A DNA stretch of 7,518 bases, from the NCBI GenBank assembly GCA_937907585.1, contig CALCVH010000021.1, positions 1 to 7,518 on the forward strand, in the 5' to 3' direction. Position 1 is the stretch's first letter; every line of letters starts with the position of its first letter. Below the pieces are notes generated by a model. It searched no databases, was not told the DNA's origin, and worked only from the letters and a program-made list of their open reading frames with translations. Made by a program: the position numbers and the translations under genes. Source of the DNA: an uncultured Bacillota bacterium (GTDB lineage: Bacteria > Bacillota_I > Bacilli_A > Izemoplasmatales > UBA1188). Of the stretch, positions 5,824 through 7,518 are shown one piece after another.

Positions 5824-6321
5824 TTAATTTCCTATCATTAATATTTGTTTGTTAGTTCCTATCTTAACTATTTCTTTTTGCTTTAAATAGTCATTATAGG
5901 CTTTTTTAAAAGGTTTTCCCATTTGGTAGCCATAACACTTGTTGCCTTCTTTATCTACTTCTATTTTCTCAATATCGAAGTTTCTAATAAAGTCATATAG
6001 TTTAGGCTGTTCTTTTTTTACCAAGTTAAGAAATATTTGATTTGTGCTTGAACGCTTTGCAATATCTAGTATTGTTTCCCAAGCTTCGTTTACATCTAGT
6101 TCTTCAGGTATTATCTCTAAAATGTCATAAGGACTATTAGGAGCATATTTACATTGTCTAGTGTAATTTTTAATAACCTTACCATAGGTTTCATTATCCT
6201 GTAGTTCTTCATTTAGAATGTCATACCAAATATCAGCTATGTCAATTAAATTAACATCCCACTTGATATAAAACTTTTTTAGATATTGTAAACCTTCAAT
6301 AAAATATTTTTTATCTACCAT
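5824..6321 (-). CDS. Putative phage replicative helicase loader (SPP1 G39P-like)
   Basis: This 165-residue soluble protein has the layout of G39P-type loader/inhibitor proteins. Residues 5-68 hold a helical N-terminal domain with DIWYDIL (30-36) and a later KYAPNSPYDIL (58-68). This is the pattern of the G40P loader domain, where an LxxWYxxL helix is followed by a conserved aromatic/Pro-Ser segment. The C-terminal part has AWETILDIAKR (80-90) and GKPFKKAYNDYLKQKE near the end, like the A-W...F...Y tail common in phage proteins of this group. Such proteins bind the replicative helicase and deliver it to initiator-bound origin DNA. Its start overlaps the end of the initiator-like gene by 11 bp, and the sliding clamp follows 4 bp after its stop, both consistent with the role. 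The sequence is divergent and the assignment rests on short motifs plus context. Confidence 0.55.
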   Translation of the reverse strand: MVDKKYFIEGLQYLKKFYIKWDVNLIDIADIWYDILNEELQDNETYGKVIKNYTRQCKYAPNSPYDILEIIPEELDVNEAWETILDIAKRSSTNQIFLNLVKKEQPKLYDFIRNFDIEKIEVDKEGNKCYGYQMGKPFKKAYNDYLKQKEIVKIGTNKQILMIGN

Positions 6322-7066
6322 TTATCCAAGCCTCCAACATTTCATCTTCATTATCGCTAGAAGGTTTGTTTTCATCTTCCCATCTATGTTGATTTATAAA
6401 TGTTTGTGGATAAGGTATGTATCTACCATCTTCCTTTTGCCAATCGTAAGATACTATAAACTTATCTAATGAATCCATAATGTTTTCAAATACACTTTTT
6501 AATTTAGGTATTCGTTTAAATGATTTATAACACCCTTGTTTATTCACTTTACGTGGATATTTTTCCCAAAAGCGATTAAACATTATATCAGTTTCATCTA
6601 ATACTTTAGTGTTTTCTACACGCTCTACGCTCTCATTTTTGAGCGTATATATATTATTATCGTTAGATAATATATTATTATCATTTACATTTACATTATC
6701 ATTTACATTAACATTTACATTTACAGCTTGATTTGCTTGATTTTGCTTACCATTGCTTAACTCTTGTAAGCATTGCTTACTTTTGCTTGAAAGTGCTTGT
6801 TGTTGCTTAATGGCTCTATTAATGCCACCTAATCGCCCTGCTTCAGCTCTTTTTTGCTTTTCTTCTTCCCATTTTCTCAACTCTCTTTTTAAGTCTTGTT
6901 TAATAGGAATAAATGCTAATTTTATTTCTTTTGGTATTTCAGGATTCTTATCATTAACATAACGTAAAATAGTTTTGAATAATAACCCTGCTTCTTCATC
7001 AGTTAGTTCTTCGGCTATCTCAATTAAGTCAGTATATAATACAAAACTCTTTTTACCTTCAGCCAT
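6311..7066 (-). CDS. DUF6291-type phage replication initiator-like protein
   Basis: This 251-residue protein has three parts. Residues 5-85 look like DUF6291: KSFVLYTDLIEIAEELTDEEAG, then a helical stretch ending KWEEEKQKRAEAGRLGG. Residues 86-155 are a low-complexity Q/N/S linker with repeated Val-Asn pairs. Residues 160-232 carry FNRFWEKYPRKVNKQG and DGRYIPYPQTFINQHRWED, a C-terminal segment shared by many phage replisome-organizer and initiator proteins. The expected role is binding the phage origin and recruiting the helicase loader, by analogy with lambda O or SPP1 G38P. The linker DNA contains the iteron array and AT-rich tract annotated separately. The ATG at 7066 follows an AAGGA-like site. 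The gene overlaps the putative loader gene by 11 bp, which suggests translational coupling. The family resemblance is good; the initiator role is inferred from architecture, position and embedded repeats. Confidence 0.75.
   Translation of the reverse strand: MAEGKKSFVLYTDLIEIAEELTDEEAGLLFKTILRYVNDKNPEIPKEIKLAFIPIKQDLKRELRKWEEEKQKRAEAGRLGGINRAIKQQQALSSKSKQCLQELSNGKQNQANQAVNVNVNVNDNVNVNDNNILSNDNNIYTLKNESVERVENTKVLDETDIMFNRFWEKYPRKVNKQGCYKSFKRIPKLKSVFENIMDSLDKFIVSYDWQKEDGRYIPYPQTFINQHRWEDENKPSSDNEDEMLEAWINGR
6405..6413 (-). promoter_or_regulatory. Consensus DnaA box (TTATCCACA)
   Basis: The minus strand reads TTATCCACA, a full match to the bacterial DnaA box consensus. It lies in the C-terminal coding part of the initiator-like gene, about 270 bp from the AT-rich hexamer tract, and encodes part of the conserved YPQ motif. 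No second full match was seen in the window. It could help host DnaA act at the phage origin, or it could be a by-product of the codons used. Confidence 0.35.
6620..6647. repeat. Tandem 7-bp repeat with inverted copy (hairpin) flanking the AT tract
   Basis: ACGCTCT occurs twice in tandem at 6620-6626 and 6627-6633. TACGCTC at 6626-6632 pairs perfectly with GAGCGTA at 6641-6647 across an 8-nt loop, giving a 7-bp stem. It is one of the few GC-containing patches here and sits on the side of the AT tract opposite the iterons. No U-run follows the stem on either strand, so it does not look like a terminator. It may be a protein site or structural element of the origin. Confidence 0.45.
6678..6725. 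repeat. AT-rich hexamer tract, candidate DNA unwinding element
   Basis: Eight hexamers run in tandem on the plus strand: TTATCA, TTTACA, TTTACA, TTATCA, TTTACA, TTAACA, TTTACA, TTTACA. Only C residues interrupt A and T, one per hexamer, so the strands are strongly asymmetric. TA-rich DNA continues to 6647, including an 11-bp direct repeat ATATTATTATC at 6651-6661 and 6672-6682. The tract encodes the Val-Asn/Asp-Asn repeats of the initiator linker. Since 6 bp is two codons, protein-level repeat expansion is also possible here. Its place directly beside the iterons suggests the melting region. Confidence 0.6.
6731..6810 (-). repeat. 10-bp-register iteron array (AAGCAA core in the gene's sense)
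   Basis: On the plus strand TTGCTT starts at 6733, 6743, 6753, 6773, 6783 and 6803, with a one-mismatch copy, GTGCTT, at 6793. The 6763 slot lacks a direct copy and instead holds the opposite orientation, giving the palindrome GTAAGCA-T-TGCTTAC at 6766-6780. Spacing is exactly 10 bp, close to one helical turn, so cores would fall on nearly the same face of the helix. Because 10 is not divisible by 3, the copies are read in all three codon phases, giving KQQQALSSKSK and so on. The repeat is therefore conserved as DNA, not as protein. An outlying TTGCTT lies at 6854, out of register. These are probable initiator-binding sites. Confidence 0.7.
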
Positions 7067-7068
7067 AA

Positions 7069-7518
7069 TTATTTTCCTTTCTTTTCATTGTCATTGTCCT
7101 CTAAAATTGTAATTGTTATTTTGTTAGGTGAACCTTTTACATCAACGGTAGTTGTTTCTTTTACAAGATACTTTTTATAGATTTCATAAGCCTCTAGATT
7201 TTCTTCCTTAAACTTTTCTTCATTCAACGTAATAGTTTCATTTTTTCTTGTTGAAGGTTTCCTACCGCCCTTGCACTCAATTTTTACACCATCTTTTGTA
7301 AATTCTTTTAGATCCCTTATTTCCATTTGTTCTCTTAAAGCATCAACGAACACATTGTATCTTTTAGTAGCTTCATCTTTTTCCTTCTCTAACTTTTTAA
7401 TTAGTGTAGTTAAGGTTTTAATTTCTAAAAGTTCTTTATCAGGTATTACTAATTCAGTATGATATATAATGCCTTTTCTTTCACATTCTAATAATTTTTG
7501 GACTTCTTCTTTAGGTTG
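7069..7518 (-). CDS. Phage coiled-coil protein of unknown function, 5'-truncated by window edge
   Basis: The reading frame is open to the right edge, so the N-terminus is missing; 149 residues are visible. A GTG at 7353 could be read as a start, but the frame upstream has no stop and codes for plausible charged helical protein, so I treat the gene as continuing past the edge. The first half is rich in K and E with heptad-like leucines (LLEIKTLTTLIKKLEKEK), which suggests a coiled coil. The second half carries GRKPSTRKNETITLNEEKF, then ENLEAYEIYKKYLVKETTTVDVK. This resembles small phage proteins often found beside recombination or replication genes: a helical N-terminus, then a segment such as F-x-K-x-NP-x-LY-x-x-Y followed by a short basic beta strand. 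That likeness is from memory and weak, and no function is assigned. It ends 2 bp before the initiator-like gene, and its last codons supply part of that gene's ribosome binding site. Confidence 0.75.
   Translation of the reverse strand, partial: QPKEEVQKLLECERKGIIYHTELVIPDKELLEIKTLTTLIKKLEKEKDEATKRYNVFVDALREQMEIRDLKEFTKDGVKIECKGGRKPSTRKNETITLNEEKFKEENLEAYEIYKKYLVKETTTVDVKGSPNKITITILEDNDNEKKGK

Larger units (their letters stand above)
6620..6810. other. Putative phage replication origin inside the initiator-like gene
   Basis: Three elements lie side by side in the linker-coding part of the initiator-like gene. Read in the gene's sense they are a 10-bp-register iteron array (6810-6731), an AT-rich hexamer tract with further TA-rich sequence (6725-6647), and a 7-bp repeat/hairpin element (6647-6620). 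Lambda and several Gram-positive siphophages keep their origin inside the initiator gene in the same order: iterons, then the AT-rich unwinding region. The repeats and their positions are seen directly; origin function is inferred. Confidence 0.6.

Noticed and set aside
6626..6647. Hairpin as a transcription terminator
   Set aside because: No run of U follows the stem on either strand, and it lies in the middle of a coding gene.
6678..6810. CRISPR-like array
   Set aside because: Repeat units are 6 and 10 bp with no unique spacers of normal size, and the region is coding.

Overview
This window looks like part of the early DNA-replication module of a tailed phage or prophage. The DNA is strongly AT-rich. 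Every supported gene lies on the minus strand. Genes abut or overlap by a few bases, and Shine-Dalgarno sequences of the GGAG/AGGAG type sit inside the end of the preceding gene. TGA is used as a stop and all tryptophans are TGG, so the code is standard bacterial. This fits a phage of a low-GC Gram-positive (Bacillota-like) host. The host cannot be named from the sequence.

In transcription order (right to left), the replication block comes first. It holds a 5'-truncated coiled-coil phage protein (7518-7069), a DUF6291-type replication initiator-like protein (7066-6311), a putative helicase loader of the SPP1 G39P type (6321-5824) and a divergent DnaN-like sliding clamp (5819-4875). Next are a 65-aa unknown, a canonical SSB with a DDDLPF tail, and two further OB-fold/SSB-like proteins directly behind it. 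Then come a 57-aa zinc-ribbon/TRASH-like protein, a DUF1064-type PD-(D/E)XK nuclease, a small helix-turn-helix protein and an N6-adenine-type DNA methyltransferase. The left end carries small unknown proteins, two small two-pass membrane proteins and a gene cut by the left edge. That makes 18 genes, and the largest gap between them is 24 bp. I saw no tRNA, rRNA, CRISPR array, insertion sequence, convincing terminator or promoter.

The most striking non-coding signal is a putative replication origin buried in the initiator-like gene. An array of TTGCTT cores (AAGCAA in the gene's sense) recurs on an exact 10-bp register over 6731-6810. It is followed in the gene's sense by a 48-bp TA-rich hexamer tract and then by a 7-bp repeat/hairpin element. 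Ten base pairs is not a multiple of a codon, so protein repetition cannot explain the array. The layout (initiator N-terminal domain, iterons, AT-rich segment, C-terminal domain) matches the lambda O/ori arrangement. A consensus DnaA box lies about 270 bp further on in the same gene.

The likely logic is that the initiator binds the internal iterons and melts the AT tract. The loader would then bring in a replicative helicase, and the phage clamp and SSBs would support a polymerase encoded by the host or outside the window. The nuclease and methyltransferase would process or protect the replicated DNA. This scheme is inferred from family resemblance and gene order.
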